A stretch of 64,000 bases of DNA, from the NCBI RefSeq assembly GCF_001612725.1, contig NZ_BDAZ01000068.1, positions 22,525 through 86,524 on the forward strand. The letters are read 5' to 3'. The notes below the pieces were generated by a model. The model was not told the DNA's origin. It saw only the letters and a list, made by a program, of their open reading frames with translations, and did no database searches. Every line of letters begins with the position of its first letter. Within the stretch, counting starts at the first letter, position 1. This DNA is from Nocardia anaemiae NBRC 100462. Lineage in GTDB: Bacteria > Actinomycetota > Actinomycetes > Mycobacteriales > Mycobacteriaceae. A program made the position numbers and the translations under genes. This document shows positions 39,835-48,904 of the stretch, piece after piece.

Positions 39835-40791
39835 TCAGTAACCTCGTTCGGTATCGATCGGCGCGAGCAGAGCGCGTCCGGTGGTGAAGCGCTGCACATT
39901 CGCGCCGACATGGTCCGCGAAAGCCGCGAGGCGCAGCTGCGGGGGATTCGAATCATGCGGTGTGACAATGGCATTCGGCAGCACCCAGAGCGGGTGGCCG
40001 TCCGGCAGCGGTTCGGGATCGGTGACATCGAGACCGGCGCCGCCGATCGCGCCGGAGGCCAGTGCGCCCACCAGCGCGTCGGTATCGATGAGGCTGCCGC
40101 GCGCCACATTGATCACCCAGGACGACGGCTTCAATCGGGCCAGTTCCTCGGCTCCGACCAGGTGTTTGGTCTCGGGCGTCGCGGGCGCGGCGATCACCAC
40201 GTGATCGGTGCGCGGCCAGATGCGGGCGAGATGTTCGGCCGGAAGGGTCTCGACGGTATCCGGGATTCCAGGACCGGTCACCTGGCGACCGGAGCGGTTG
40301 ACGGCGATGATGTGCGCGCCGAGCGGGACGAGCATGGGAATCAGGGCGCGTCCGATCCCGCCCGCACCGACAATGGTCACCGTCTTACCGTGCAATGTGC
40401 CGACATGCGGGAAGAAATCGTGCTGTCGCCAACTGCCCGCCCGCAGATGCTCCGGCAGATAACGCACTCCGGCGAGCAGCAGCATCAGCGCGTGTTCGGC
40501 CACACTCGCCGCGAAAGCGCCTGCGGCGGAAGTGAATCGAATATTCGGATGCCGAGCGAGAATGCCCGCGGTGAACCAGTCCTCGACACCGGCCGCTGGC
40601 AGTTGCACCCATTCGATGGACGCTGGCAATTCGTCCGGGAATTCGCCGGGCCCGCCCGCCCAGATCAAGGCCCTGGCCTGCGCCAGATCCGCGACGGTCG
40701 CACCACCCTCGACGACGGCCTTGCGCAGTAGTGTCGGCGCGGGCGTCGACGGGCCGATCGCGACCGGAACCGGAACCTCCGCGGCGCTCAT
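39835..40791 (-). CDS. D-isomer-specific 2-hydroxyacid dehydrogenase
   Basis: A 318-residue NAD(P)-dependent dehydrogenase that interconverts a 2-hydroxyacid and a 2-oxoacid. The cofactor domain starts KTVTIVGAGGIGRALIPM; the family motifs WVINVARGSLIDTDALVGAL and the final DPEPLPDGHPLWVLPNAIVTPHDS are present, the last holding the catalytic His. The substrate-binding domain is formed by the two ends. GTG/ATG start with CAGGAGG upstream. It lies on the same strand as the mymA-like operon but is separated from it by 181 nt containing the inverted repeat, so it is probably a separate unit. Confidence 0.88.
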   Translation of the reverse strand: MSAAEVPVPVAIGPSTPAPTLLRKAVVEGGATVADLAQARALIWAGGPGEFPDELPASIEWVQLPAAGVEDWFTAGILARHPNIRFTSAAGAFAASVAEHALMLLLAGVRYLPEHLRAGSWRQHDFFPHVGTLHGKTVTIVGAGGIGRALIPMLVPLGAHIIAVNRSGRQVTGPGIPDTVETLPAEHLARIWPRTDHVVIAAPATPETKHLVGAEELARLKPSSWVINVARGSLIDTDALVGALASGAIGGAGLDVTDPEPLPDGHPLWVLPNAIVTPHDSNPPQLRLAAFADHVGANVQRFTTGRALLAPIDTERGY

Positions 40792-40935
40792 AACGACCTC
40801 CTGTCGCGGGCAAAACCACTGGCACGGCGCCTGCGGCTGACTCCTTAGCGAACCGTAACACCTGGTGCCCGCCCGCTCCGCGCACCCCGAACTCGCACAC
40901 AGCCCATACTCCAGGTGCGGGCGGTGTGCGGGCGG

Positions 40936-41892
40936 TCAGTCCTCGTCGAGATCGACGTCCAGATTGTCGCGGTCGGCCCATTCCAGCAGTTGGTCGATGC
41001 GGAACACCGCTTCGTCGATGCCCTCGTGCAGATCGCCGAATTCGGCGAAACGGGCGGGGACCGTTTTCATGGTGAAATCGCGCGGGTCGATCTCGGGTAT
41101 CTCATCCCAGCGGATGGGCGTGGAGACCGTCGCCTCCGGGACGCCACGGACCGAATAGGCGGCGGCGATGGTGTGGTCGCGGGCGTTCTGGTTGTAGTCG
41201 ACGAACAGCATTTTCGGATCGCGGTCCTTGCGCCACCAGGTAGTGGTCACATCGTCGGGTGCGCGGCGCTCGACCTCCTGCGCGAAGGCCAGTGCCGCCC
41301 GGCGCACCTCGGTGAAGCCCCACTCCGGCGCGATGCGCACATAGATGTGCATGCCCTTGCCGCCAGAGGTTTTCGGCCAGCCGACCGCACCCAACTCGTC
41401 GAGCACTTCCCGCGCGACGCCCGCGACTCGCTGCACCCGCGACCACGGGCAATCCGGCATCGGGTCGAGGTCGATGCGCCATTCGTCCGGTCGCTCGGTG
41501 TCGTCGCGGCGCGAGTTCCACGGATGGAATTCGACCGTGGACATCTGCACCGCCCAGATGACCTCGGCCAGCTCGGCCACGCAGAGTTCGTCCGCATGTC
41601 GGCTGTAGCGCGGAAAGAACACGCGCACCGTGGGAATCCAGTCCGGCGCGCCAGCGGGCAGCCGCTTCTGATGCACCTTGTCGCCCGCGAGCCCCTTGGG
41701 GAACCGATGCAGCATGCACGGCCGGTCCCGCAGCGCGCGGACGATGCCGTCGCCGACGCTCAGGTAGTACTGCACCAGGTCGAGCTTGGTCGCACCGGAC
41801 TCCGGGAAGTAGATCCGGTCCGGGTTGGAGATGCGGACGGTGCGGTCGCCGACGTCGAGTTCGACAGCGGGCGACGCTGACTTACTGGCCAC
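40936..41892 (-). CDS. LigD-type primase-polymerase (NHEJ polymerase domain protein)
   Basis: A 318-residue stand-alone archaeo-eukaryotic primase-type polymerase related to the PolDom of LigD, which fills and extends ends during non-homologous end joining. Motif I is EWRIDLDPMP (DxD metal ligands), motif II is TSGGKGMHIYVRI (SGG-x-GxH-x-Y), and a third acidic residue is in MLFVDYNQNARDHTIAAAYSVRG. No ligase, nuclease domain, or Ku gene is nearby. Resembles stand-alone mycobacterial PolDom proteins such as Rv3730c. The start ATG 41892 is consistent with the domain. Confidence 0.88.
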   Translation of the reverse strand: MASKSASPAVELDVGDRTVRISNPDRIYFPESGATKLDLVQYYLSVGDGIVRALRDRPCMLHRFPKGLAGDKVHQKRLPAGAPDWIPTVRVFFPRYSRHADELCVAELAEVIWAVQMSTVEFHPWNSRRDDTERPDEWRIDLDPMPDCPWSRVQRVAGVAREVLDELGAVGWPKTSGGKGMHIYVRIAPEWGFTEVRRAALAFAQEVERRAPDDVTTTWWRKDRDPKMLFVDYNQNARDHTIAAAYSVRGVPEATVSTPIRWDEIPEIDPRDFTMKTVPARFAEFGDLHEGIDEAVFRIDQLLEWADRDNLDVDLDED

Positions 41893-42068
41893 CTGTCCGA
41901 CGATAACGGCTCGCTGGGTCCACCGCCCGCAAGCCGCTCTTCCCGCGCCTCGGCGAAACCGGCAGCACCGCCGAGATCATCGAACTGCTCGCCGCCACCC
42001 GCTGACCCGTGGCTTCGCCGGTTGTGAACACCGATGCCATCCGGGGCGAACGGGCGCACACTGGCCAG

Positions 42069-42278
42069 ATGATGACCAAACTGATGCGAGCGATTCGTCG
42101 ACTGTTCGGTCGGGGCGGGGTGCCCGCGGGCGGTGGCCGTGGTCCGGGCGAGGCCGGTGGCGGCGCCGCGGGCGTTCGCGAGCCGCGCAGGCCGATACCG
42201 CCGGACGACCGGCTCAGCGATACCAAACGGATCGAGCCGGACCCGCCCACGCTTCGACTACCGGACGCACGTCAGTAG
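42069..42278 (+). CDS. Small hypothetical protein
   Basis: A 69-residue frame: a basic amphipathic start (MMTKLMRAIRRLFGRGG), a Gly/Ala-rich stretch and an acidic-Pro tail (PIPPDDRLSDTKRIEPDPPTLRLPD). No domain and no clear ribosome site. The frame is open 20 codons further upstream. It could be real but is poorly supported. Confidence 0.3.
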   Translation: MMTKLMRAIRRLFGRGGVPAGGGRGPGEAGGGAAGVREPRRPIPPDDRLSDTKRIEPDPPTLRLPDARQ

Positions 42279-42306
42279 GGCGCGTCCGGTAACCATCCGC
42301 GCAGGC

Positions 42307-42465
42307 TCAGTCGGGCTTGCGCAGCTCCGGCATGGGTGGTAGCTCGGTGGTATCGGCCATCGGGTCGACGCGCAGGTTGTCCAAGGATTCGAAGAATGCC
42401 TCGGCCGAGCCGTACCGCGCTTTGACCTCCTCGAGCAGCCGTTTTGCGGGCAGGTTCGAGTACAT
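42307..42465 (-). CDS. Small hypothetical protein
   Basis: A 52-residue frame, MYSNLPAKRLLEEVKARYGS and on to PELRKPD, with a clear helical, charged first half and strong third-position GC bias. Its composition and codon use look like a genuine gene, and it fills an otherwise empty gap upstream of recQ on the opposite side. ATAGG lies a few bases before the ATG. I do not recognise a family. Confidence 0.45.
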   Translation of the reverse strand: MYSNLPAKRLLEEVKARYGSAEAFFESLDNLRVDPMADTTELPPMPELRKPD

Positions 42466-42575
42466 AGGCCTATCGTGACCGACAATTCCCGGTCCGAAAC
42501 ATTAGTTAGCCAAATATTTGCCAGTTTGTTAGTTGCTGATCGGCAAACGCGGACCGAGGTTTCCCGAGAGTCCGG

Positions 42576-44708
42576 CTAGGTCTGGGTGGCGAGTACGAAG
42601 GGCAAAACCGCTGGTGCACCCGCGTTGCGCAGCGCGTGCGCGGCCACAGTCAGCGTCCAGCCGGTATCGGAGAGCGCGTCGACCAGCAGGACCGGACCAT
42701 CCACCGAACCGAGATCGGGGACCAGCCAGGAATCGAACAGACCGGCCACCCGGTGCGCCGAGTTCGCGGCGGAAACCGGCGGCCGGTCCGGACGCAGTTG
42801 CAAGGTGCCGAGGTCACGCAGACGGCCGACCTCGGCGAGGCGGGCGGCGAGCGTGGCGGTGAGCACCGGATAGCGGTGTGATTCGAGGGCCATCACCGCG
42901 GTGGGGCGCGTCGCCCAATTCCATTCGCGCAGCACCGCGATGCAGGCGTCGAAAACCGCATCGGGAACCGGATCGTCGGGCGCGTCCAGCAGTGCGCGCA
43001 GGCGCTGACCCCAGCCGAGATCGGTGAGCCGACCGAGCGCACGTCCGGTCTCCGCGCCGTTGGTGATCTTGCCGGACAACGGAATTCCGAGTTTGGCCAT
43101 TCCGGTGGGCCACTGCTTGCGCGGAGCGAGATCGAGGCCGGGGCGGTCGAGTCGAGCGCGGGTCGCGGCGATGGCGGAGGCGTCGATGGTGGTATCGAGG
43201 CGGGTGCCCGTGCAGTTGTCGCAGCGACCGCAACCGGGTGCGTCGGCATCGAGCGCGGGTAAGCCGGGATCGTCGAGCTGGCGGCGCAGGAATTGCATCC
43301 GGCAGCCGCTGGTGCGCTGATAGTCGATCATGGCCTGCTGTTCCACCTCGCGGGCCGCGGCGAGACGGGCATAGCGCTCGGTGTCATAGACCCACGGCTG
43401 TCCGGTGGCGATCCAGCCGCCGCGGACCCGCCGCACCGCACCGTCCACATCGAGCACCTTGAGCACCATTTCCAGTCGCGAGCGGTTCAGCTCCACCAAG
43501 GGCTCGAGCGCGACGGTCGAGGTGGCTCGGTCGAAATCCAGTGCGTCCAGTACCGAGCGCACGATGTGTTCGCGCGGAAAGGCAACGGAGGCAAAGTAAC
43601 TCCAGATCCTGGTGTCCTCTGGACCGGGCAGCAGCACCACCTCGGCGCGATCGGTACCGCGACCCGCACGACCCACCTGCTGGTAGTAGGCGATGGGGGA
43701 GGACGGTGCGCCGACGTGCACCACGAAACCCAGATCGGGTTTGTCGAAGCCCATGCCCAGCGCCGAGGTCGCGATGAGCGCCTTCACCTCGTTGTTCAGC
43801 AGCGCCGCCTCCAAGGCCTCGCGTTCGGCGGTGTCGGTCTGCCCGGTGTAGGCGGCGACATTGTGTCCATGCGAATTCAGCACGTCGGCGAGATCGTGCG
43901 CGGCGGCGACGGTGAGGGTGTAGACGATGCCGGAGCCGGTCAGCTCGTCGAGGTGACCGCTGAGCCATGCGGTGCGCTCGACCGCATCGTCGAAGCGCAC
44001 CACCGACAGGTGCAGCGATTCGCGATCCAGGGTGCCGCGTAGCACTAGCGTGTCCGTGCCGATCTGGGTGGCGACATCGGTGACCACCCGATCGTTGGCG
44101 GTCGCGGTGGTGGCCAGCACCGGCACATCGGAACCGAGATCGGCGATCAGGGTGCGGATGCGGCGGTAATCGGGGCGGAAGTCGTGACCCCAGTCCGAGA
44201 CGCAGTGCGCCTCGTCGATAACGACGAGTCCGGCGTCGGCGGCGAGTTTGGGCAAAACCTGGTCGCGGAAGTCCGGATTGTTCAGCCGCTCCGGGCTGAC
44301 CAGCAGCACATCCACCGCACCCGCGGCCACCCGATCGTGGATCTCATCCCATTCGGTGACATTGCCGGAGTTGATCGTCGCCGCGATAACGCCCGCCCGT
44401 TCGGCGGCCGCCACCTGGTTGCGCATAAGCGCCAGCAGTGGCGACACGATCACCGTCGGCCCGCGCCCCGCCCGCCGCAGCAGCTTGGCCGCGATGAAAT
44501 ACACCGCCGACTTACCCCAGCCGGTGCGCTGCACCACCAGTGCCCTGCGTCGCTGCACGATCAGCGCCTCGATCGCCGTCCACTGGTCCTCGCGCAGTGC
44601 GGCCTGCGGTCCGGCGAGGTCGCGCAGCAACTCCTCGGCCCGTTCCCGCAGGTCGGGTGCGGTGAGGTCGATCGCTGAAGTACCGGCCGCGGTGGTCATG
44701 CGCTCCAT
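42576..44708 (-). CDS. recQ: RecQ family ATP-dependent DNA helicase
   Basis: A 3'-5' DNA helicase, about 710 residues. It has motif I QRTGWGKSAVYF (a GWGKS Walker A), DEAH box VVIDEAHCVSDWGHDFRPDYR, motif III TTATAND, and motif VI YYQQVGRAGRG. The RecQ zinc domain follows with Cys residues in GCRMQFLRRQLDD and GCGRCDNC. The C-terminus replaces the usual HRDC domain with a segment VLLVDALSDTGWTLTVAAHALRNAGA, which resembles a phosphoribosyltransferase PRPP loop. Other actinobacterial RecQ proteins share this tail. The ATG at 44708 has AGG upstream; ATG 44699 is an alternative. Confidence 0.88.
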   Translation of the reverse strand: MERMTTAAGTSAIDLTAPDLRERAEELLRDLAGPQAALREDQWTAIEALIVQRRRALVVQRTGWGKSAVYFIAAKLLRRAGRGPTVIVSPLLALMRNQVAAAERAGVIAATINSGNVTEWDEIHDRVAAGAVDVLLVSPERLNNPDFRDQVLPKLAADAGLVVIDEAHCVSDWGHDFRPDYRRIRTLIADLGSDVPVLATTATANDRVVTDVATQIGTDTLVLRGTLDRESLHLSVVRFDDAVERTAWLSGHLDELTGSGIVYTLTVAAAHDLADVLNSHGHNVAAYTGQTDTAEREALEAALLNNEVKALIATSALGMGFDKPDLGFVVHVGAPSSPIAYYQQVGRAGRGTDRAEVVLLPGPEDTRIWSYFASVAFPREHIVRSVLDALDFDRATSTVALEPLVELNRSRLEMVLKVLDVDGAVRRVRGGWIATGQPWVYDTERYARLAAAREVEQQAMIDYQRTSGCRMQFLRRQLDDPGLPALDADAPGCGRCDNCTGTRLDTTIDASAIAATRARLDRPGLDLAPRKQWPTGMAKLGIPLSGKITNGAETGRALGRLTDLGWGQRLRALLDAPDDPVPDAVFDACIAVLREWNWATRPTAVMALESHRYPVLTATLAARLAEVGRLRDLGTLQLRPDRPPVSAANSAHRVAGLFDSWLVPDLGSVDGPVLLVDALSDTGWTLTVAAHALRNAGAPAVLPFVLATQT

Positions 44709-45000
44709 CGTGCCTGATGCCACCGACATCGATGGCGACGGCCGTGCAGGGTCGTTCGCCGAAGGGTTCGGCGGATGGAAGGTCCCGAGCGCTACCGCGC
44801 AGCGCCTCGCGGATTCGCGACGAAACGTTCGACTTCGAGACGGAATGCCTGTGATAGCCGCGGGCAAGTGCAGCGTCAGCGAGGTACAGCGGCCCGGTCA
44901 CGCTCGCGGGCACCTCGGCGAAAAAGGCGAAATATCGCCGGGCAACCGGCAATCGGGTGAGACGATTGCTCCGCACCGTGGGACCGCGCAGGAGGTAGCG

Positions 45001-45483
45001 ATGACGAATTACGAGCCGCCCCCGGGTTGGTCTCCACCCGGTGCCCAATTCCGCAGTACCGGTGGATTCGGGCGGACCGTTTTCGGCATATTGACCGGCC
45101 TGGTAGTGACACCGGTCGGGATCGGACTCGCCGCGCACGCGGCGATGGATACCCGGCAGTGGGTCATTCTCGGATCCGCGGCGAACCGGGCCGGATCGAC
45201 GTTCCAGATCGTCGGTGGCGCACTGTTGCTACTGCTGGTCGCCGCGCTTGCCGCGTACTCACCGGCCGGGACGGTGCTGGCCGGACTGGTCTGGGGTGTG
45301 GTGCCGGGCTTCGTGTATTTCCTGTTCCCGGATGACACCTGGCGAATCATTCATGACGACCTACCGCTGTTATCCGATGAGATGCGCCAAGCACTGATCA
45401 CCTGGGTGACCAGCGGTTTCCCCTTCATCCTCGGTGTGCTGCTGCTCGGTGCGGGCGTGGCGGGGACGTTGCGGCGCAACTGA
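45001..45483 (+). CDS. Membrane protein of unknown function
   Basis: A 160-residue protein with a Pro-rich cytoplasmic head (NYEPPPGWSPPGAQFRS) and four hydrophobic segments: VFGILTGLVVTPVGIGLAAHA, IVGGALLLLLVAALAAYSPAG, VLAGLVWGVVPGFVYFLFP, and FPFILGVLLLGAGVAGTL. AGGAGG stands directly before ATG 45001. The open frame extends far upstream antisense to recQ but that is not coding. The 292 nt between it and recQ hold nothing I recognise beyond the divergent promoters they must contain. Ends just before a hairpin shared with the convergent rtcB. Confidence 0.7.
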   Translation: MTNYEPPPGWSPPGAQFRSTGGFGRTVFGILTGLVVTPVGIGLAAHAAMDTRQWVILGSAANRAGSTFQIVGGALLLLLVAALAAYSPAGTVLAGLVWGVVPGFVYFLFPDDTWRIIHDDLPLLSDEMRQALITWVTSGFPFILGVLLLGAGVAGTLRRN

Positions 45484-45491
45484 AGCGCCCA

Positions 45492-45526
45492 GGCCGAATT
45501 GCGATGGTGCGCACCGCAATTCGGCC
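45492..45526. terminator. Hairpin repeat copy 1
   Basis: Arms GGCCGAATTGCG (45492-45503) and CGCAATTCGGCC (45515-45526), 11-base loop. It begins 9 nt after the membrane-protein stop. The sequence reads equally well on both strands, as expected between convergent genes. Confidence 0.7.
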
Positions 45527-45601
45527 TGCCGAGTCGAGGCCCCCGCTACTGGCCGCGTCTCACCGGCAACACATATTCCGGATATCGCTGAGCGCTTTCG
45601 G

Positions 45602-45634
45602 GCCGAATTGCGGTTGTGCCTACCGCAATTCGGC
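45602..45634. terminator. Hairpin repeat copy 2
   Basis: The same palindrome as copy 1, 110 bases further on: arms GCCGAATTGCGGT (45602-45614) and ACCGCAATTCGGC (45622-45634), 7-base loop. It ends 8 bases before the rtcB stop and is the likely terminator of rtcB. Confidence 0.7.
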
Positions 45635-45641
45635 TGTCATA

Positions 45642-46865
45642 TCACCCTTTCACGCACAGCACCTGATGCAGCGTCGCGACGATATCGACCAGATCGCTTT
45701 GTGCCGCGATGACCTCGTCGATGTCCTTGTACGCGGCCGGGATCTCGTCGACCACACCCGCATCCTTGCGCGATTCCACGCCCTCGGTCTGCGCGATCAG
45801 ATCCGCGACGGTGAACTGCCGCTTCGCGGCGTTGCGGCTCATCCGCCGACCCGCACCGTGCGATGCCGACTGGAACGAGGCCGGATTCCCCTTGCCGCGC
45901 ACTACATATGAGCGCGTACCCATCGAACCCGGAATCAGCGCCATATCGCCAGCGCCCGCCCGGACGGCACCCTTACGGGTCACCAGCATCGGCACGCCGT
46001 CGATCTCCTCCTCCGCCACATAATTATGGTGGCAACTGATCGGCTCGTCGAAATGTACTTCGCGTCCGGCGAATTCCGCGCGCACCGCACCGCATACCAG
46101 TGACAGCATGACCGTGCGGTTGCGTGCGGCGTATTCCTGCGCCCAGGTGAGATCGCGCCGGTAGGCTTCCATTTCCGGTGTGCCGGAAAGGAATACGGCC
46201 AGATCGCGATCGGGTAGGTCCTGGTTGTGTGGGAGTGCGCGCGCGACGGTTATATGCCGTTCGGCGAGTTCCTTGCCGATATTGCGGCTACCGGAGTGCA
46301 GCAGGATCCACACCGAATCGTGCTCGTCCAGGCAGATTTCGATGAAGTGGTTGCCGGAGCCGAGCGAGCCGATCTGCTTGTGCGCCTTCGATTCCAGCGC
46401 CTGCACGCCCGGATGCAGTGCACCGAATTCGGACCAGAACCGCCCCCAGCCGCGGACATGCCGGGCCAGTTCGCCGTGTGAGGCGGCGAACTGCGCGCCC
46501 AGCTTCGCGACATCGACCGCGTCCTTGTGCGCCTGGAACCCCACCGGCACCGCCGCCTCGATCCGCGAGCGCATCGAATGCAGATTGTCCGGCAGGTCGG
46601 CGGCGGTGAGGTCGGTCTGCACGCTCTCCATGCCGCAGCCGATATCCACCCCGACAGCCGCGGGCGCGACCGCATCGCGCATCGCGATCACCGAGCCGAC
46701 CGTCGCACCCTTGCCGAGGTGCACGTCGGGCATGACGCGGACGCCGTGGACCCATGGCAGTTGCGCGATATTCCGCAGCTGCCGCAGCGCGGCCTGCTCG
46801 ATTTCGTGCTCGTCGGCCCACATGAGCGTCTGCGCCCTGGTGCCGCGCAGCTCGACGGGAAACAT
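45642..46865 (-). CDS. rtcB: RNA-splicing ligase RtcB
   Basis: A 407-residue GTP-dependent RNA ligase that joins 3'-phosphate or 2',3'-cyclic phosphate ends to 5'-OH. Motifs: GVDIGCGMESVQTDL (metal Cys and Asp), LGSGNHFIEICLDE, LLHSGSRNIGKELAE, HHNYVAEE and ASHGAGRRMSRNAAKR, whose His neighbours the guanylylated site. ATG 46865 has AAAGGA at good spacing. The open frame extends 34 codons further but without support. No archease or cyclase (RtcA) gene is adjacent. Confidence 0.93.
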   Translation of the reverse strand: MFPVELRGTRAQTLMWADEHEIEQAALRQLRNIAQLPWVHGVRVMPDVHLGKGATVGSVIAMRDAVAPAAVGVDIGCGMESVQTDLTAADLPDNLHSMRSRIEAAVPVGFQAHKDAVDVAKLGAQFAASHGELARHVRGWGRFWSEFGALHPGVQALESKAHKQIGSLGSGNHFIEICLDEHDSVWILLHSGSRNIGKELAERHITVARALPHNQDLPDRDLAVFLSGTPEMEAYRRDLTWAQEYAARNRTVMLSLVCGAVRAEFAGREVHFDEPISCHHNYVAEEEIDGVPMLVTRKGAVRAGAGDMALIPGSMGTRSYVVRGKGNPASFQSASHGAGRRMSRNAAKRQFTVADLIAQTEGVESRKDAGVVDEIPAAYKDIDEVIAAQSDLVDIVATLHQVLCVKG

Positions 46866-47029
46866 GGGAAGCGTCCTTTCTCGTTTCGGTCTGTTCCCCA
46901 TCAACGCTAGATACCCGCAGGTCCATGCGCACTTGATTATCGATGGGTCATCACCGGACGAGCGCACTGTGTTCTACAACCGCTATCGTGCGGGGCGGAA
47001 AGTTCGGCGAGCGAAAGAGTGGTGAAGCG

Positions 47030-47764
47030 GTGAGCATCCCTCAGGGTGGATGGTCGGGTCCACCGTCGGCGGCGCGGTCCAGCAACAGCGCAGTCGTCGT
47101 TCTGGTGGTGGTCGCCGCACTGATATTCGTTGTGGTCGGCGTGGTCGGCGTAGTCGTGGTGCAGAAGAGCAACGTCGTCTCGGGTGTCGCGATGGCCGCC
47201 AGTTCCGAGGCGACCCCGGCGGGCGTGACCGCGGCCGGTGCGGTGCGCGTCGGCGATGCGAATGCGAAGGTCGTCGTTCGGGTGGTCGCGGACCTGCAGT
47301 GCCCCGCATGTAAACAATTCGAGAAACGCAACGCCAAGACTCTGGAAGACGCCGCCAAGAACGGCACCGCGATCATCGAGTACGACGTGATCTCATTCTT
47401 GGACCGCGCGTCCAGCACCCAGTACTCCTCGCGCGCCGCGAACGCCTCGTATTGTGTTGCCGGACAAGACCATTCGAAATATCAGGGCTGGTTCGCCGCG
47501 ATGTTCGAACAGCAGCCCGCCGAGGGCGGCAGTGGTCTGCCCGACAGTAAACTGGTCGAGATCGCCAAGAACGCGGGCTACACCGACCCGTCGGTCGCCC
47601 AGTGCATTACCGATCGCACATACGACAGCTATGTCCGTGACAAGACCGACCGGGTCCTCAACGGCGACGTCAACGCCACCCCGACCGTCTTCGTCAACGG
47701 CAAGAAGCTCGACTCCAGCCAGCTGTCCAACGGCCTGGACGCCGCCATCGCCGCTGCGCGTTAG
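47030..47764 (+). CDS. DsbA family thiol-disulphide protein, membrane-anchored
   Basis: A 244-residue extracytoplasmic thioredoxin-fold protein. A single membrane anchor lies at about residues 22-46 (VVVLVVVAALIFVVVGVVGVVVV). The thioredoxin domain begins RVGDANAKVVVRVVADLQCPACKQFE with the CPAC active site near residue 90, followed by the helical insertion (AANASYCVAGQDHSKYQGWF) and the cis-Pro loop NATPTVFVNGKKL. The Cys in ASYCVAG and AQCITDR may form another disulphide. Related mycobacterial proteins are DsbA-like oxidases. The GTG start is chosen because it gives the standard short cytoplasmic tail. Confidence 0.88.
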   Translation: MSIPQGGWSGPPSAARSSNSAVVVLVVVAALIFVVVGVVGVVVVQKSNVVSGVAMAASSEATPAGVTAAGAVRVGDANAKVVVRVVADLQCPACKQFEKRNAKTLEDAAKNGTAIIEYDVISFLDRASSTQYSSRAANASYCVAGQDHSKYQGWFAAMFEQQPAEGGSGLPDSKLVEIAKNAGYTDPSVAQCITDRTYDSYVRDKTDRVLNGDVNATPTVFVNGKKLDSSQLSNGLDAAIAAAR

Positions 47765-47817
47765 CGCCGTCGAGCGTAGTCGAATGGTCGTTGCCGCCGC
47801 CGCGTTCGGCCGCCGTA

Positions 47818-48903
47818 TCACTGCCTTCGGCGAGCAGCCGGAACCGATGGCGGGTAGGTGCGCACGGCGTTTCCACGGGCGATCGCGATGACGAGCCCTT
47901 CGGCATCAGCGAGGGTAATGGTGTGGTCGGCGATCCATTCGTCCAGTAGTCGGCCGAGACCGCGCCGCCACAGCAGTGCGCCGAGGTAGTGCAGCTCGGG
48001 GAGTCCGTAGCCGTCGGAGGAGTAGAGCATCGATCGGAACGGCGCGAGTTCGAGCGCTTCCGCCAGTACCGCCTCGGCTCGATGCCCCACATAGGGAATC
48101 GTCAGGCCGAGGTCCAGGTGCACGTGGTGGAAGGCGTGCGCGAGGTAGGCGGCATTGCGGTGGAAGGGCCAGCAGTGCAGCAGCATGACCGATAGGCCGG
48201 AGTCCGCGGTGAAGTGCAGGAAGTCGGTGAGCAGTAATGGATCGGCCTGTTGCAGCCGCAGATCGGTGTCGCCGAATCCGGTGTGGAACTGCAGCGGCAG
48301 GCCTAATTCCGCGCCGATGCGGGCGCCGAGTCCGACCAGCCAGCCGAGTGTCGCCGGATCGGTGAGGCGCAGTTCGTGGATGATCGTCGACGGCAGCGTA
48401 TCGGTGATCGGGAAGTTCAGACCATAGCGGTAGGCCACGATCGTCTTGAGCCCGACGGCATTTCGGGCCCGACTGCGCAAGGTGGTTTCGATATCCTCGA
48501 AAGGCATTGTCGCGGTGCTGACTTCGGTGATCACCTGTTCGGCTACCTGTTCGAGCCGGACGATCTCACGCACCTCGCCAGGTGCGAGCGCGGCGAATTC
48601 CGCTCGGTCACCGCCCAATCCGGTATCGAGAAACCATCGGGTGGTGCCGGAGGCGTGCAGCAGTCGGGTGGCCGCTGCGCGCCAGCCGAGCTCGGCCCTG
48701 CGGGCCAGATACCGCTCCGGCTCGGCATGCGGTTCCAGGTCGAGAACCGGTGCGCACCAACGCCTTACCGCCAGACCGATCGCCGAATCGAAGCTGCCGC
48801 ATTGCCCCTCGCCGAGCAGTCGCTCGAAGCCAGGGCGGTCCAGATCCCCGGCGACAACGCCGTGACAATGGTGATCGGTTAGCGCGACACCATCGGTGAG
48901 CAC
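47818..48903 (-). CDS. Amidohydrolase, FluG N-terminal-like
   Basis: A 361-residue TIM-barrel metal hydrolase of the amidohydrolase-2 type. The metal motif is LTDHHCHG near residue 10 (HxH), then QFHTGFGDTDLRL, VMLLHCWPFHRNAAYLAHAF, and the late Asp ligand in SMLYSSDGYGLPELHYLG. The GTG is one base after the stop of the glutamine-synthetase-like gene, so the two are co-translated. In the fungal and plant FluG/NodGS proteins these two domains form one polypeptide, which supports a joint role. Substrate unknown. Confidence 0.82.
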   Translation of the reverse strand: MLTDGVALTDHHCHGVVAGDLDRPGFERLLGEGQCGSFDSAIGLAVRRWCAPVLDLEPHAEPERYLARRAELGWRAAATRLLHASGTTRWFLDTGLGGDRAEFAALAPGEVREIVRLEQVAEQVITEVSTATMPFEDIETTLRSRARNAVGLKTIVAYRYGLNFPITDTLPSTIIHELRLTDPATLGWLVGLGARIGAELGLPLQFHTGFGDTDLRLQQADPLLLTDFLHFTADSGLSVMLLHCWPFHRNAAYLAHAFHHVHLDLGLTIPYVGHRAEAVLAEALELAPFRSMLYSSDGYGLPELHYLGALLWRRGLGRLLDEWIADHTITLADAEGLVIAIARGNAVRTYPPSVPAARRRQ

Positions 48904-48904
48904 G

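Noticed and set aside
44248..45000. Upstream extension of the membrane protein gene
   Set aside because: It lies antisense to recQ; AGGAGG precedes the internal ATG at 45001.
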